A program made the translations under genes and the position numbers. The notes beneath the pieces are model-generated. The model saw only the letters and a list, made by a program, of their open reading frames with translations. It made no database searches and was not told the DNA's origin. 64,000 bases of DNA from Pseudomonas fluorescens (lineage in GTDB: Bacteria > Pseudomonadota > Gammaproteobacteria > Pseudomonadales > Pseudomonadaceae), in contig NZ_CP038438.1 in NCBI RefSeq assembly GCF_004683905.1, positions 3,534,001-3,598,000 of the forward strand, written 5' to 3'. Positions 49,556 to 58,615 of the stretch are shown piece by piece (positions within the stretch are counted from its first letter, which is position 1; every line of letters begins with the position of its first letter).

Positions 49556-51262
49556 TTAGATGAAAAAGTCGAGGCGGAAATAGATCGGCGCTTCGCGCTC
49601 GGTCAGCACGTCCGGGCGCTCGAGGGAATGCGCAAAGGTCACGCTGGCAGCCACGTGTTGACCACGGGCGAACAGTTCCAGCGAGTTGCTCGACATGCGT
49701 CCGTGCTGATCACCGTTGTAACGATCGCCACGAATCACGCCCTGGTCGTAACCGAGGCTGGTGCCGTATTCAGCGAACACCGGGCGCAGCCATTCGGCCG
49801 TGACCGGTCGGCTCCAGCGCAGATCGTTGCGCCAGTAGCCGCCGCTGTCGCCGGACAGCGACTGATCCTTGTAGCCACGGATCGACGACAGCCCGCCGAG
49901 GCTGGTGCGTTGTGAACTGAACAGCACGTCTTCGCTGCGCTGGCCAGTCATCAGGCTACTGAAGGTGAAGGATTCGCCCCACACTTTGAACGGTTGCAGG
50001 TAGCTCAGGGTCGCGGTGTATTTGCGGTAGCGTGCGTCGGGCTCGCCGGGGCCCGGATCGTGGCTGCCCTGCGCGTCGAACGCGCCGATGCCTTCCTGCA
50101 TGCCGGCGTCGAAGTTGACGAAGGCGCTGCCGATGCGGCGACCGTGGTTGAAGCCGAACTGCGCTTCGCTGATGCGGTTGCTGCTCAGCTTGAGCTTGCT
50201 GTCTTCGATGTAGTTGTTGGTGCGCAGGTAGGACAGCCCGGCGCTGAGCGAAGTCTTGCTCACCGAGTCGCGATGGATCACCCGCTCGGCGCGCAGTTGA
50301 TGGTTTTCGCTGTCGCCGGTCTGCTTGAAGTTGTAGCCGTTGGCGGCGATCTGCGAGCGGTAGTCGCTCTGGCTGTAGGTGTAGCTGAAGTTCCACCAGC
50401 CCCACGGCAGGTTGTAATTGAGCATGGCGTTGCTGGAGGTGTGCTGGTGATCGGTCACTGCGTCGTGACCGCCGCGCAGGCTCAACTGATCGGCCAGGCC
50501 CAGCGGGCTGTCCCAATCGAAAGTGGTGCCCCACTGCTGTTCACCGGTGCTGCGTTGGCCGTCGTTGCTGCGCGACAGTCCGGCACGCCATGGCTTCTGC
50601 GGCGTATTGGTGACCAGCACCTCACTGCCGCCGACGTTCTTGCCCGGCGCCAGCTCCATCTTGGCCTGATTGGACGGCAGGCGATTGAGCTGATCGACCA
50701 TCTGCTCGATCTCGCGCAGGTTGACCAGTTCGCCGGACTTGCCGGGAAACGCCATCGCCAGTTCACGCTCCGAAAGCTTGCTGTTCTCGGCGCCTTTCAT
50801 GCCTTCGAGCTTGCCTTCGACCACCAGCACTTTCAGATGCCCGCCAGACAGATCCTGCTGCGGCAGGTAGGCGCGGCTGGTGACCAAGCCTTTCTCGATG
50901 TAATGGTCGGTGATGACTTTCAGCAGCTCGTTGAGCTGCGGTACACCGAGGCACTGGTCGATGTAGGGCTTGAGCAAGCGGGTTTTGTCGCTGTCGGACA
51001 GACTGTCGGCGCCCTTGAGCTCGATGTCCTTGATCGGGAAACAGCGGGTGTCGGTGGGCGCTGCCGGTTGCGCAGGCTTGGCATCTTTGCCGGGCAAGTC
51101 CTTGAGTTCTTCAAGACGCCGCTGCTGCTCTTCGAGCAAGCGATTCTGGCGATCGCGGATCAGGTCGGTTTCACCGGGAGTGGGTGCAGCGAAGGCAATC
51201 TGAAGTGGAGACAGGCACAGCAAAGCTGCGCACAACCTCGCCGCGAGGGCGGGTGGGTACAT
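49556..51262 (-). CDS. TpsB outer-membrane transporter (ShlB/FhaC/HecB family)
   Basis: A 568-residue Omp85-type transporter that exports the adjacent exoprotein. Signal peptide MYPPALAARLCAALLCLSPL ends near AFA. Residues ~30-75 are a polar helix (LLEEQQRRLEELKDLPG), then POTRA domains (CFPIKDIELKGADSL, VTSRAYLPQQDLSGGHLKV), then a beta-barrel with SSIRGYKDQSLSGDSGGYWR, the conserved (V/I)RGY motif, and terminal FRLDFFI. GAGGGA before ATG 51262 fits best; ATGs at 51289 and 51292 are alternatives. It lies 24 nt ahead of tpsA. Confidence 0.93.
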   Translation of the reverse strand: MYPPALAARLCAALLCLSPLQIAFAAPTPGETDLIRDRQNRLLEEQQRRLEELKDLPGKDAKPAQPAAPTDTRCFPIKDIELKGADSLSDSDKTRLLKPYIDQCLGVPQLNELLKVITDHYIEKGLVTSRAYLPQQDLSGGHLKVLVVEGKLEGMKGAENSKLSERELAMAFPGKSGELVNLREIEQMVDQLNRLPSNQAKMELAPGKNVGGSEVLVTNTPQKPWRAGLSRSNDGQRSTGEQQWGTTFDWDSPLGLADQLSLRGGHDAVTDHQHTSSNAMLNYNLPWGWWNFSYTYSQSDYRSQIAANGYNFKQTGDSENHQLRAERVIHRDSVSKTSLSAGLSYLRTNNYIEDSKLKLSSNRISEAQFGFNHGRRIGSAFVNFDAGMQEGIGAFDAQGSHDPGPGEPDARYRKYTATLSYLQPFKVWGESFTFSSLMTGQRSEDVLFSSQRTSLGGLSSIRGYKDQSLSGDSGGYWRNDLRWSRPVTAEWLRPVFAEYGTSLGYDQGVIRGDRYNGDQHGRMSSNSLELFARGQHVAASVTFAHSLERPDVLTEREAPIYFRLDFFI

Positions 51263-51304
51263 GTTCGATCCCTCGATACGGAATGACATCAAAATAGTGG
51301 CGCG

Positions 51305-51333
51305 ATATTAGATGGCCATCATTTTGACGTCAA
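51305..51333 (-). promoter_or_regulatory. Sigma-70 promoter of tpsB (duplicated module, copy 1)
   Basis: On the minus strand TTGACG (51333-51328) and TAATAT (51310-51305) are separated by 17 bp, ~43 bp upstream of ATG 51262. The whole ~50-bp module recurs upstream of the lipoprotein at 52470. The -35 overlaps TGACGTCA, an 8-bp palindrome. Confidence 0.75.
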
Positions 51334-51403
51334 ACAATCGTTTCAACCTTTTGTCGGGTTTGTATCAAGGAATGAACAAAGGAAGCAGGAGCTGCTAAGC
51401 CAT

Positions 51404-51450
51404 GAAAAAAGGGGCGCATCCATTGGCCAGAATGGATGCACCCCTTTCTT
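51404..51450. terminator. Bidirectional terminator
   Basis: On the minus strand GGGGTGCATCCATT and AATGGATGCGCCCC pair around a short loop (one small mismatch), followed by TTTTTT. It ends the lipoprotein transcript from 51463 before the tpsB promoter. Confidence 0.85.
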
Positions 51451-51462
51451 GCGCAGACCGAC

Positions 51463-51873
51463 TCAACCGCGAATACGGTGCTCGGTGAACTCGTAGTCTT
51501 CCTGGCAATCGCCCGAAGGGTCCTTCGCCACACTGACGTAATGCACCGTGTCGGCATCGATCAGCGTGTAAGTGTAGGTATCAGGCAGGGGCACGCCGGC
51601 GGTGCGCAACTCGTTCTTGCCATTGGCCGCCTTCCAGATACCGTGTTCAGTCTGGATCGGCTGGGTCTGCTGAGCATCCCGGAAGAAAGTAATGTTGAAG
51701 GTGCCGTCAGGCTTGAAGTTGTTTTTCCAGGACAGGAACTGGCACTTGCCGTTTTCCGACCGCACACCTTTCCATGAACCGATCAGGGATGGATCGTTGC
51801 CCGGTTTGTTGGCGGCACAGCCACCCAGTGTTGCAGCCAGGACGATGAGCGCCAGGCAGAGATTGCGTTTCAC
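51463..51873 (-). CDS. Lipoprotein with lipocalin-like fold signature
   Basis: A 136-residue precursor: signal KRNLCLALIVLAATLGGC, lipidated Cys19, then SLIGSWKGVRSENGKCQFLS and FKPDGTFNITFFRDAQQ, the GxW pattern of small lipocalin-like or META-type beta barrels. It starts at GTG 51873 with AAGGAA upstream. Probably co-transcribed with the lipoprotein at 51922 (48-nt gap) and ended by the strong terminator at 51404. Confidence 0.75.
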   Translation of the reverse strand: MKRNLCLALIVLAATLGGCAANKPGNDPSLIGSWKGVRSENGKCQFLSWKNNFKPDGTFNITFFRDAQQTQPIQTEHGIWKAANGKNELRTAGVPLPDTYTYTLIDADTVHYVSVAKDPSGDCQEDYEFTEHRIRG

Positions 51874-51921
51874 TTGGTATTTCCTTACTTCAACTGAATT
51901 CGATGCATCGCGTATGCAAGG

Positions 51922-52470
51922 TCAACCTGCTACAGGAATGCGCTGCCGGGGTTGGGTAACGTCGTAGACGTGCTGCTCGCAGAGATCACCGGAGAACTGG
52001 AATTCCACCTGGTACACCTTGCCCTGCTGCGGAGTGAAGGTGTTTTTCAGCGGCCCACAGGTATAAATGCCGGCGGTCACCCGGCTGCTCGAATACCCCG
52101 AGACCTCAAACGGCTTGCCGGCATCGGCCTGTGCTTCCAGTTGCGGAAAGCGTTTGACCGTCGCGCTGTTGGCCACTTCGTTGAGTTTGGCGATCCAGCC
52201 GAACACCTTGCCACGACCGGAATCCACAACGGTGCCGAGCACTTCCATGCGGCGGTCGGGATCATCGGCGCGGCGAATGGAAAACTCCACCGGATAGGTG
52301 CCCCCAGATGATTTCATGATGACCTTGGCGTGCTGGGCGTCCACCACCACTTGGTCCTGATGCAACTGGATGCCGTCTTTCAGCAGACTGGGGGAAGAGT
52401 TACGCACATTGGAATGGCAGCCTGGCAGCGCGAGCAGCAGGGTCAACATAACGAGCACACGTTTATTCAC
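51922..52470 (-). CDS. Lipoprotein of unknown function
   Basis: A 182-residue precursor. Start GTG 52470 gives MNKRVLVMLTLLLALPGC, a textbook lipoprotein signal; the TTG at 52491 and ATG at 52449 are alternatives. The mature part has TYPVEFSIRRADDPDRRMEV and two cysteines near the C-terminus (IYTCGPLKN, SGDLCEQH), perhaps disulfide-bonded. Its promoter module is a copy of the tpsB promoter, suggesting co-expression with the secretion system. Confidence 0.75.
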   Translation of the reverse strand: MNKRVLVMLTLLLALPGCHSNVRNSSPSLLKDGIQLHQDQVVVDAQHAKVIMKSSGGTYPVEFSIRRADDPDRRMEVLGTVVDSGRGKVFGWIAKLNEVANSATVKRFPQLEAQADAGKPFEVSGYSSSRVTAGIYTCGPLKNTFTPQQGKVYQVEFQFSGDLCEQHVYDVTQPRQRIPVAG

Positions 52471-52525
52471 GCGGAAATCTCTATTGAGCAAGCAGGACGG
52501 GGAATGACATCAAAACAACGCCGCG

Positions 52526-52554
52526 ATATTAGATGGCCATCATTTTGACGTCAA
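52526..52554 (-). promoter_or_regulatory. Sigma-70 promoter of the lipoprotein pair (duplicated module, copy 2)
   Basis: TTGACG (52554-52549), 17-bp spacer, TAATAT (52531-52526) on the minus strand. The segment from 52500 to 52556 matches 51281-51335 almost base for base, differing only in a few positions of the initial transcribed region. Confidence 0.75.
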
Positions 52555-52574
52555 ACCTATGTTGCGCTCGCCTG

Positions 52575-53039
52575 TCAGTGTTCAACGCCTGTCTCCGTCG
52601 CCACCTCGTGCGGTGCAAGCAAGCGGCCATCAGCCGACATCAATTGCAGTTTGCGAATTGGCTGACGATCCTTTGCATCAACCATCACCGAACCCGGCTC
52701 ACCCGGCGCATACAGGTGCTCCCCGCCCCACTGCGACAGCGCAACGATCACCGTCTGCAAGGCCTTGCCGCGTTCGGTCAGCACGTATTCCTTATAGGCA
52801 CCGCCATCGGCGGCCGGCACCGTTTGCAGGATCCCCTGCTCGACCAAGGCCTTGAGCCGGGCGCTGAGCATGTTCTTGGCGATGTCCAGATTCTTCTGAA
52901 AATCACTGAAGCGGCGGATGCCCTCCAGCGCATCGCGGATGATCAGCAGCGACCACCAGTCACCGATCAAATCCAGCGTACGGGCGACCGGGCAGGCGTT
53001 GCCGTGCAGGCTTTTGCGCTTCACAGGGTGTTTCTCCAT
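52575..53039 (-). CDS. HxlR-family transcriptional regulator
   Basis: A 154-residue winged-helix regulator. CPVARTLDLIGDWWSLLIIR followed by FSDFQKNLDIAKNMLSARLK is the HxlR signature, with a conserved cysteine at the N-terminus that acts as a redox sensor in some relatives. ATG 53039 gives the usual length, although the frame runs upstream. It is divergent from the alpha/beta hydrolase at 53213, which it probably controls. Confidence 0.9.
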   Translation of the reverse strand: MEKHPVKRKSLHGNACPVARTLDLIGDWWSLLIIRDALEGIRRFSDFQKNLDIAKNMLSARLKALVEQGILQTVPAADGGAYKEYVLTERGKALQTVIVALSQWGGEHLYAPGEPGSVMVDAKDRQPIRKLQLMSADGRLLAPHEVATETGVEH

Positions 53040-53212
53040 CAAATCCAGCGTGTGGTTGCATCTTACAACTGTGGCGCTGGAAAAGAACCACGCCACCCGC
53101 CATGGCAATTGAGCACTTGCGTACAAGTGACAGCCGCGATTTGCGCCGATAGTGATGGGCGGCCATTGCGGCATCCGGCCTTCCGAACGATCGCCCACAG
53201 CAAGGAGTTCCC

Positions 53213-54031
53213 ATGAGCACATTCACTACCGATGACGGCACACAGATCTATTTCAAGGACTGGGGCAGCGGCAAACCCGTGTTGTTCAGCCATGGCTGGC
53301 CGCTGGATGCCGACATGTGGGAATACCAGATGGAATACCTGAGCAGTCGCGGCTACCGCACGATTGCCTTCGACCGCCGTGGTTTCGGGCGCTCCGATCA
53401 ACCGTGGACCGGCTACGACTACGACACCTTTGCCGATGACATCGCGCAACTGATCAACCACCTCGACCTGCGCGATGTCACGCTGGTGGGCTTCTCCATG
53501 GGTGGCGGCGACGTCAGCCGTTACATCGCCCGCCACGGCAGCGAGCGCGTTGCCGGGCTGGTACTGCTCGGTGCGGTGACGCCGCTGTTCGGCAAGAAGG
53601 CCGACTACCCGCAGGGCGTCGACACCTCGGTGTTCGACGGGATCAAGGCCGGTCTGCTCAAGGATCGCGCGCAATTCATCGCTGATTTCGCCGCGCCGTT
53701 CTACGGCACCAATCAGGGCCAGAAAGTCTCCGACGGCGTGCTCACGCAAACCCTGAACGTCGCCCTGCTCGCCTCGCTGAAAGGCACCGTGGATTGCGTC
53801 ACCGCATTCTCGCAAACCGACTTCCGTCCGGACATGGCGAAGATCGACGTACCAACCTTGGTGATCCACGGCGACGGCGATCAGATCGTGCCGTTCGAAA
53901 CCACCGGCAAGCAAGCCGCCGCCCTGATCAAAGGCGCCGAACTGAAAGTCTACGCCGGCGCGCCCCACGGTTTTGCCGTAACGCACACCGAAGCGCTGAA
54001 TGAAGACCTGCTGGCGTTCCTCAACCGCTAA
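53213..54031 (+). CDS. Alpha/beta hydrolase (non-heme haloperoxidase-like)
   Basis: A 272-residue hydrolase: nucleophile elbow GFSMGGGD, acid in IHGDGDQIVPF and histidine in GAPHGFAV. MSTFTTDDGTQIYFKDWGSG with SHGWPLDADMWEYQMEYL is typical of cofactor-free chloroperoxidases/esterases. Cytoplasmic. AAGGAG precedes the ATG. The divergent HxlR regulator suggests induction by a stress or a small aromatic or oxidant compound, which is inference. Confidence 0.92.
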   Translation: MSTFTTDDGTQIYFKDWGSGKPVLFSHGWPLDADMWEYQMEYLSSRGYRTIAFDRRGFGRSDQPWTGYDYDTFADDIAQLINHLDLRDVTLVGFSMGGGDVSRYIARHGSERVAGLVLLGAVTPLFGKKADYPQGVDTSVFDGIKAGLLKDRAQFIADFAAPFYGTNQGQKVSDGVLTQTLNVALLASLKGTVDCVTAFSQTDFRPDMAKIDVPTLVIHGDGDQIVPFETTGKQAAALIKGAELKVYAGAPHGFAVTHTEALNEDLLAFLNR

Positions 54032-54061
54032 AAACGCTGCGCTGACCAGGCACCCATCCGG

Positions 54062-56089
54062 TCAGCGCACGTTGCGGTACAGCATCAAACGTGCGCTTTC
54101 GTGCAGGCCCCGCGTCAACTCCAAAAGGCGCTGGAATTCCTCGGGGTTTTGCCCGGCGACGTTATCCAGCGGGGTCTTCGACGCCAGGTCATGCAGGGTC
54201 GGTGAGCTGCCGTCATGTTGCATCTGCAGGAGGAAATTCTTGGTCACCCCGCCAATCAACGGGAACGTCCCCTCGCGCAGCACCAGCGGCACTACGCGCT
54301 CACCTTCCGGCGCCGGTTGCTGGACATCGCGGCCCATTGCGCCATTGCGGAACGGCACGCCGGCCATCCCGGCCACCGTCGGCAGCAGATCCGTCAGCCC
54401 CACCGCCTCCTCGATGACCTTCGGCGCAAGCATGCCCGGGGCGTGAATCAGCATCGGCACATGATTGCTTTCCAACCCCAGTTGCTCGAACGCCGGCGGC
54501 ATGTGCGGGATCTGGCTGATACGCGTGTTGTGGTCGCCGAAGAACACAAAAATCGTGTTGTCGTAATAGCCGCCAGCCTTGGCCAATTCCATTAGTTTGC
54601 CGATATTGAAATCCAGCAGGCGCACCGCGTTGTACTGCTCGACGCTGCGCGAACCGGCGGCCTGCACCTGCTCCAGCGACAGGTTGCTGACCTCGAAACC
54701 GTCGTTGTCCTTGGGGATGGTGAATGGCCGATGGTTGCCCGAGGTTTGCACGTAGGCGAAGAACGGTCGGTCCTTCGGCAAGTCGCGCAGGATGCGGTCG
54801 CTCTCCTTGAACAGATCCAGATCGGAAATGCCCCACACGTCCACCAGCGGCGAACGCCAGTCACTTTCCTGATACAGGCGCACGCCGTCGATGCTCTGTT
54901 GGATCAGCGCATTGATGTTGGCCCAGCCGGCGTTACCGCCGATCATGTAGAGCTTCTGGTAATCGGTGAACGCGTTGATCAGCGTGTGCTGGCGGGTGAT
55001 CAGCGGATGGCGCGTTGCGGTCTCGCGGCGCGTCACGTCGGGAACACCGGTGATGCTCGCCCACACGGTTTTCGCAGTGCCGGTGACTGGCACATAGAAG
55101 TGTTTGAAGAACCAGCTTTGGGCCGCCAATTGATCGAGGTTTGGCGTCGGGTTCAACGGATTGCCGTAGGCGCCGACGGCGCTGGTGCCCAGCGATTCGA
55201 GCATGATGAACATCACGTTCGGCGTGCCCGGCAGCCGATACGGTTGCACGCCTTGCTGCCGCTCGAACGTCAGGCTCTGCGGGTCCGGTCGATCCACGCC
55301 CAGATAGCGGGCAATCAACGGATAGTGCTCGCGCACCTGCGCCTCATCGAATTGCGCCTGCCCGGTTTTCAGCGTGTCGTACAGGAACAGCACCGGGTTC
55401 AGACCGACTGCGGCGATCTGCGCGTTACCGGAAAAGAACGCATCGCTCCAGCGCAGCGGCACCGGGTTTTCCAGGTTGAGATTGTCGACCCGACCGAGCA
55501 GCGCCAGCAGCACCACGACCACGCCCAGCCCGGTGCCGAATGCCAGCGACGGACGCCGGATAACCTTGGGTTCACGGGCCAGCGTCAGCCGTTCCAGCTG
55601 CAAAAGTCCGTAGAACCAGACGCCCAGCACCGCCAGCCAGCCGAGGGCAATCCACAGCACCGGGTAGGTTTCCCAGACCATCTGCTGCGAAATCTGCGCA
55701 TCCTCCAGATAACGCAGCACCGTGGCGTTGATCCGCACGCCAAGATAGGCGTAATGACCGAAATCGATGATGTACAGCAGGCCGATAACGCCGAGCGCCA
55801 GCAGCCAGTAAATCCGCGCGACCCAGCGCAACCACGGCAACCGCGTGAGGTTCCAGCGCGGCACCCAGGCCAGCAGCGCCAATGGCAGGATCAGCAACAC
55901 GGCGAGGCGCAGGTCGAAGCGCAAACCGATACCGAGGGTTTCGCGCAGCGCCGGGTTGTCGACGAACTCGCTGGGCGCGATCCCGGAAAACCCCAGCACG
56001 AACACCAGCCGGAGCACGGCAAACAACAAAAACGCCAAACCTGCCGCGCCCACGCCATAGCGCAGGCGTCGCGATTGCAACCAGCCCAT
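54062..56089 (-). CDS. LTA synthase/sulfatase-family membrane phosphoglycerol transferase-like protein
   Basis: A 675-residue inner-membrane protein with about five N-terminal spans (AGLAFLLFAVLRLVFVLGFS onward) and a large periplasmic sulfatase-fold domain from ~residue 255. The domain includes VMFIMLESLGTSAVGAYGN, where Glu is a metal ligand in the family, then TGTAKTVWAS, the expected nucleophile-Thr region, and FVFFGDHNTRI, a Asp-His metal site. Relatives transfer phosphoglycerol or phosphoethanolamine to envelope glycans. GAGGT is 5 nt before ATG 56089; ATG 56092 is adjacent. Last gene of a three-gene operon. Confidence 0.87.
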   Translation of the reverse strand: MGWLQSRRLRYGVGAAGLAFLLFAVLRLVFVLGFSGIAPSEFVDNPALRETLGIGLRFDLRLAVLLILPLALLAWVPRWNLTRLPWLRWVARIYWLLALGVIGLLYIIDFGHYAYLGVRINATVLRYLEDAQISQQMVWETYPVLWIALGWLAVLGVWFYGLLQLERLTLAREPKVIRRPSLAFGTGLGVVVVLLALLGRVDNLNLENPVPLRWSDAFFSGNAQIAAVGLNPVLFLYDTLKTGQAQFDEAQVREHYPLIARYLGVDRPDPQSLTFERQQGVQPYRLPGTPNVMFIMLESLGTSAVGAYGNPLNPTPNLDQLAAQSWFFKHFYVPVTGTAKTVWASITGVPDVTRRETATRHPLITRQHTLINAFTDYQKLYMIGGNAGWANINALIQQSIDGVRLYQESDWRSPLVDVWGISDLDLFKESDRILRDLPKDRPFFAYVQTSGNHRPFTIPKDNDGFEVSNLSLEQVQAAGSRSVEQYNAVRLLDFNIGKLMELAKAGGYYDNTIFVFFGDHNTRISQIPHMPPAFEQLGLESNHVPMLIHAPGMLAPKVIEEAVGLTDLLPTVAGMAGVPFRNGAMGRDVQQPAPEGERVVPLVLREGTFPLIGGVTKNFLLQMQHDGSSPTLHDLASKTPLDNVAGQNPEEFQRLLELTRGLHESARLMLYRNVR

Positions 56090-56111
56090 CATTGACCTCA
56101 GTGTCGTTGGT

Positions 56112-56723
56112 TCAAATAGAAGATGTCGCGCCGGCCGGTGCGGCTCGCAGCAGACGCCAGACCTCACGGATGCACAGCGCTGCAGCGGCGATCAGGCAGT
56201 AACCCAGCAGCAGCGGATCGATCAGGTAATCCCAATAGTTTTCCGAGGCCTTGAGACGCAAGGCGAACGCCAGCGTGCCCAGCGCAAGCATCGACACTGC
56301 CAGCGTATTGCGCAGCCACAACAGCGCCAGTGCCAGCAGGCCGATACAGACGATCATCGGCCGTGGGTTGAAGCCCCAACGGTACGGATCGAAATACGTC
56401 AGGCCCATCGTCGCCGGGTACAGCAGCGCGGCCAGCACGGTAAACAGCACCAGCACCTGCACCCGTGCCGGCAATGTCTGCCGCTCGACCACGCCCAGTC
56501 GGACCAGACTGGCCCAGCCGAGCAACACCAGCGTGGTGATCGCCAGATCATCGGTGAAGCTACGCACGTACGCCGCCAAAGGCAGTTCGTTGATTGGCAC
56601 GAAGCTGACCAGCGCCAGCAGCGGCAACAGCCACGGGCGCCAGCGTCGCGTGCATTGCAACGAGCCGAGCAGGACAAAACCCAGCAGGATGAATGTCAAA
56701 TGGGCTTGCCAGAGCAACAGCAT
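56112..56723 (-). CDS. Polytopic membrane protein of unknown function
   Basis: A 203-residue protein with about six hydrophobic segments (LLLWQAHLTFILLGFVLLGS first) and no recognised motif. Its ATG shares one base with the stop of the upstream sialidase-like gene (TGATG). Lies between a sialidase-like secreted protein and an LTA-synthase-like transferase, so a role in envelope glycan modification is plausible but unproven. Confidence 0.75.
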   Translation of the reverse strand: MLLLWQAHLTFILLGFVLLGSLQCTRRWRPWLLPLLALVSFVPINELPLAAYVRSFTDDLAITTLVLLGWASLVRLGVVERQTLPARVQVLVLFTVLAALLYPATMGLTYFDPYRWGFNPRPMIVCIGLLALALLWLRNTLAVSMLALGTLAFALRLKASENYWDYLIDPLLLGYCLIAAAALCIREVWRLLRAAPAGATSSI

Positions 56724-58018
56724 CACAGGCGCTCCTCGAGCCACGCTTCATTGAAGCTGACATGTTTGATGAAGGTGTTATTCCACGAATACACCAGGTG
56801 ATAGAGGCCATCGCTGCCGCGACTGAAGTACGGATACTCGTACTCGAAATCACAGCCCTGCGGCTTGCACACCCGGTAATCCAGATTGCTCAGAAAGCGT
56901 TGCTCCAGCGGCAAGCGCCGGGCACCACTGGAAGCGCGAAAGCCTTCGCCGATGATCGCCTTGTAGGCTTCGGGGGCGAACGGCTGGCCGAGCGGATCGG
57001 GCGACTGATCGAGTTCGATCACGTTGCGCCAGTGGTTCAGATTGGCATCGGTGCCATAGAGGCTGAGCTTGAAGCGCCCGTCCTGCAGATCATTGAGCGC
57101 CACCAGCAGACCGTTGTCGCCGGTGCCGACTGCCGCGAGCGATGAATTGGGGTTGGCCGGTTCCAGCGGATACGGCTCGCTCCACGTCTGCCCGGCGTCC
57201 TCGGTGCGGCTGGCCAGCACTCGATGATGCGTGTCGCCGGCATAACGCAGCATGGCCACGGCACGTTTTCCGTCCAGCGGCACAATGGTCGGCTGCAACG
57301 AATGTTTGCCACGGCTGATGCGGAATTTATCGATCACCGCGCCGTCTGCGCTCAGGTACAGGTACTCGGCGAATTTGCCCATGAACTCGTGATACACCGG
57401 CAAACCGATCGAGCCGTCGGCATGGAACACCGGCGCGGCGCGCACCAGCGTACTGATGTTGAAAAACGGTGAAGTGATCAGCTGTCGCGGCGCCGACCAG
57501 TTGCGCCCGACATCATCCGAGACCATCACGTTGATCGCACTGGTGGCCCAGCCGCCCACGGATACCGAGACATAAAACATCCACAACCGTTGATCCGGCG
57601 CGAGGGCGATCACCGGATTGCCCAGTTTGCGGATGTAGCGGCGGGTGCCGTCGCGGGTCGATTCGCGGGTGGCCAACACCTGCTCGGCGCCCCACTCCGC
57701 GCTGTCGGCGTCATAGCGGGCGGTACGGATCTGCACGTCGGCGGCGCCTTCGCGGGAACCGGCGAACCACACCGCCATCAGGTCGCCGCCCGGCAGCGCG
57801 GTCACCGACGACGAGTGCACGAAATCATTCAGTTGCGAGGAGACGAAGCGACTGCTGTACAGCGGCTCCGGTGCCTGCAGCGAAGCATCGACGGGCGGCG
57901 CGGCCACGGCAAATGGCGCCAGCACATGAGCCGGATGACTGCGCCAGGCACCAAAGAAAACCAGGCTCACGGCCAGTCCGCCGAGGATAAGTTTCAAGCG
58001 ATCGGGAAGCGCACGCAT
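56723..58018 (-). CDS. Exo-alpha-sialidase-like (BNR repeat) protein
   Basis: A 431-residue protein with an N-terminal membrane anchor or signal (RLKLILGGLAVSLVFFGAWR) and a six-bladed beta-propeller of the sialidase/neuraminidase-like superfamily. Asp-box-like motifs are SDDVGRNWSAP and TEDAGQTWSEP; VWFAGSREGAADVQI lies in the active-site blade. It would act in the periplasm on a glycan. First gene of the operon with the membrane and sulfatase-family proteins. Confidence 0.85.
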   Translation of the reverse strand: MRALPDRLKLILGGLAVSLVFFGAWRSHPAHVLAPFAVAAPPVDASLQAPEPLYSSRFVSSQLNDFVHSSSVTALPGGDLMAVWFAGSREGAADVQIRTARYDADSAEWGAEQVLATRESTRDGTRRYIRKLGNPVIALAPDQRLWMFYVSVSVGGWATSAINVMVSDDVGRNWSAPRQLITSPFFNISTLVRAAPVFHADGSIGLPVYHEFMGKFAEYLYLSADGAVIDKFRISRGKHSLQPTIVPLDGKRAVAMLRYAGDTHHRVLASRTEDAGQTWSEPYPLEPANPNSSLAAVGTGDNGLLVALNDLQDGRFKLSLYGTDANLNHWRNVIELDQSPDPLGQPFAPEAYKAIIGEGFRASSGARRLPLEQRFLSNLDYRVCKPQGCDFEYEYPYFSRGSDGLYHLVYSWNNTFIKHVSFNEAWLEERL

Positions 58019-58069
58019 AGTGGACTCACGGCAAAAACAGGATGGAGGGCAATTGGCAAAACATCCCTG

Positions 58070-58615
58070 TCAGCGCGGCGGATCGTCCGGCAAGCGCCGT
58101 CGGCGTCCGGTGAGCATCGACAACGGCAAGTTGTCGCGCAGCAGAAAACTTTCGAACAGCGCGGCGGCGATGTGCAGGCAGACCAGCACCAGCAAGATGT
58201 CGGTAGCGGTTTCGTGCACCTGCAACGGCCAGTCGGCGCCCCACAAGGCATCGACCTCTTCCATGGCCCAGCCGCTCAAACCGGCGATGAACATCGCCAG
58301 CAACATCAACAGCATCACCAGCGCCCCCATCGGCGAATGCCCAAGACGATGCTCGGGCCGACCGGCAATCAACGAGCGCGCATGGGCGATCAGCCGCGTC
58401 GGCGTCGGCCAGAAATCCGCCCAACGCGCACTGCGCGGCCCGACAAAGCCCCACACCAGCCGCACCAGCAGCCAGCCCATGGCGTAATAGCCGAGCCAGA
58501 CATGCCAGTCGTCTCCGGCTTCATTGAAGAAGTAATTGGCGACAAAGACGCCCGCGATGGACAGATGAAACAGCCGCACCACGGGGTCCCACAGGCGCAC
58601 GGACGTGCTCGGCAT
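58070..58615 (-). CDS. Cytochrome b561
   Basis: A 181-residue inner-membrane di-haem cytochrome with four spans. Candidate haem-ligand histidines are in VVRLFHLSIAG, EAGDDWHVWLGYY, LQVHETATDI and LVCLHIAAAL. It would pass electrons from the quinone pool. ATG 58615 overlaps the stop of the PepSY gene (TGATG). Such cytochromes often sit with PepSY proteins and a two-component system, as here. Confidence 0.9.
   Translation of the reverse strand: MPSTSVRLWDPVVRLFHLSIAGVFVANYFFNEAGDDWHVWLGYYAMGWLLVRLVWGFVGPRSARWADFWPTPTRLIAHARSLIAGRPEHRLGHSPMGALVMLLMLLAMFIAGLSGWAMEEVDALWGADWPLQVHETATDILLVLVCLHIAAALFESFLLRDNLPLSMLTGRRRRLPDDPPR

Noticed and set aside
44087..49915. Very long open frames on the plus strand opposite tpsA (up to 962 and 767 codons)
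   Set aside because: They are antisense shadows of the LDNxGG repeat-coding DNA, which has few stops in the opposite strand. They have no ribosome-binding sites and low-complexity, valine- and alanine-rich translations.
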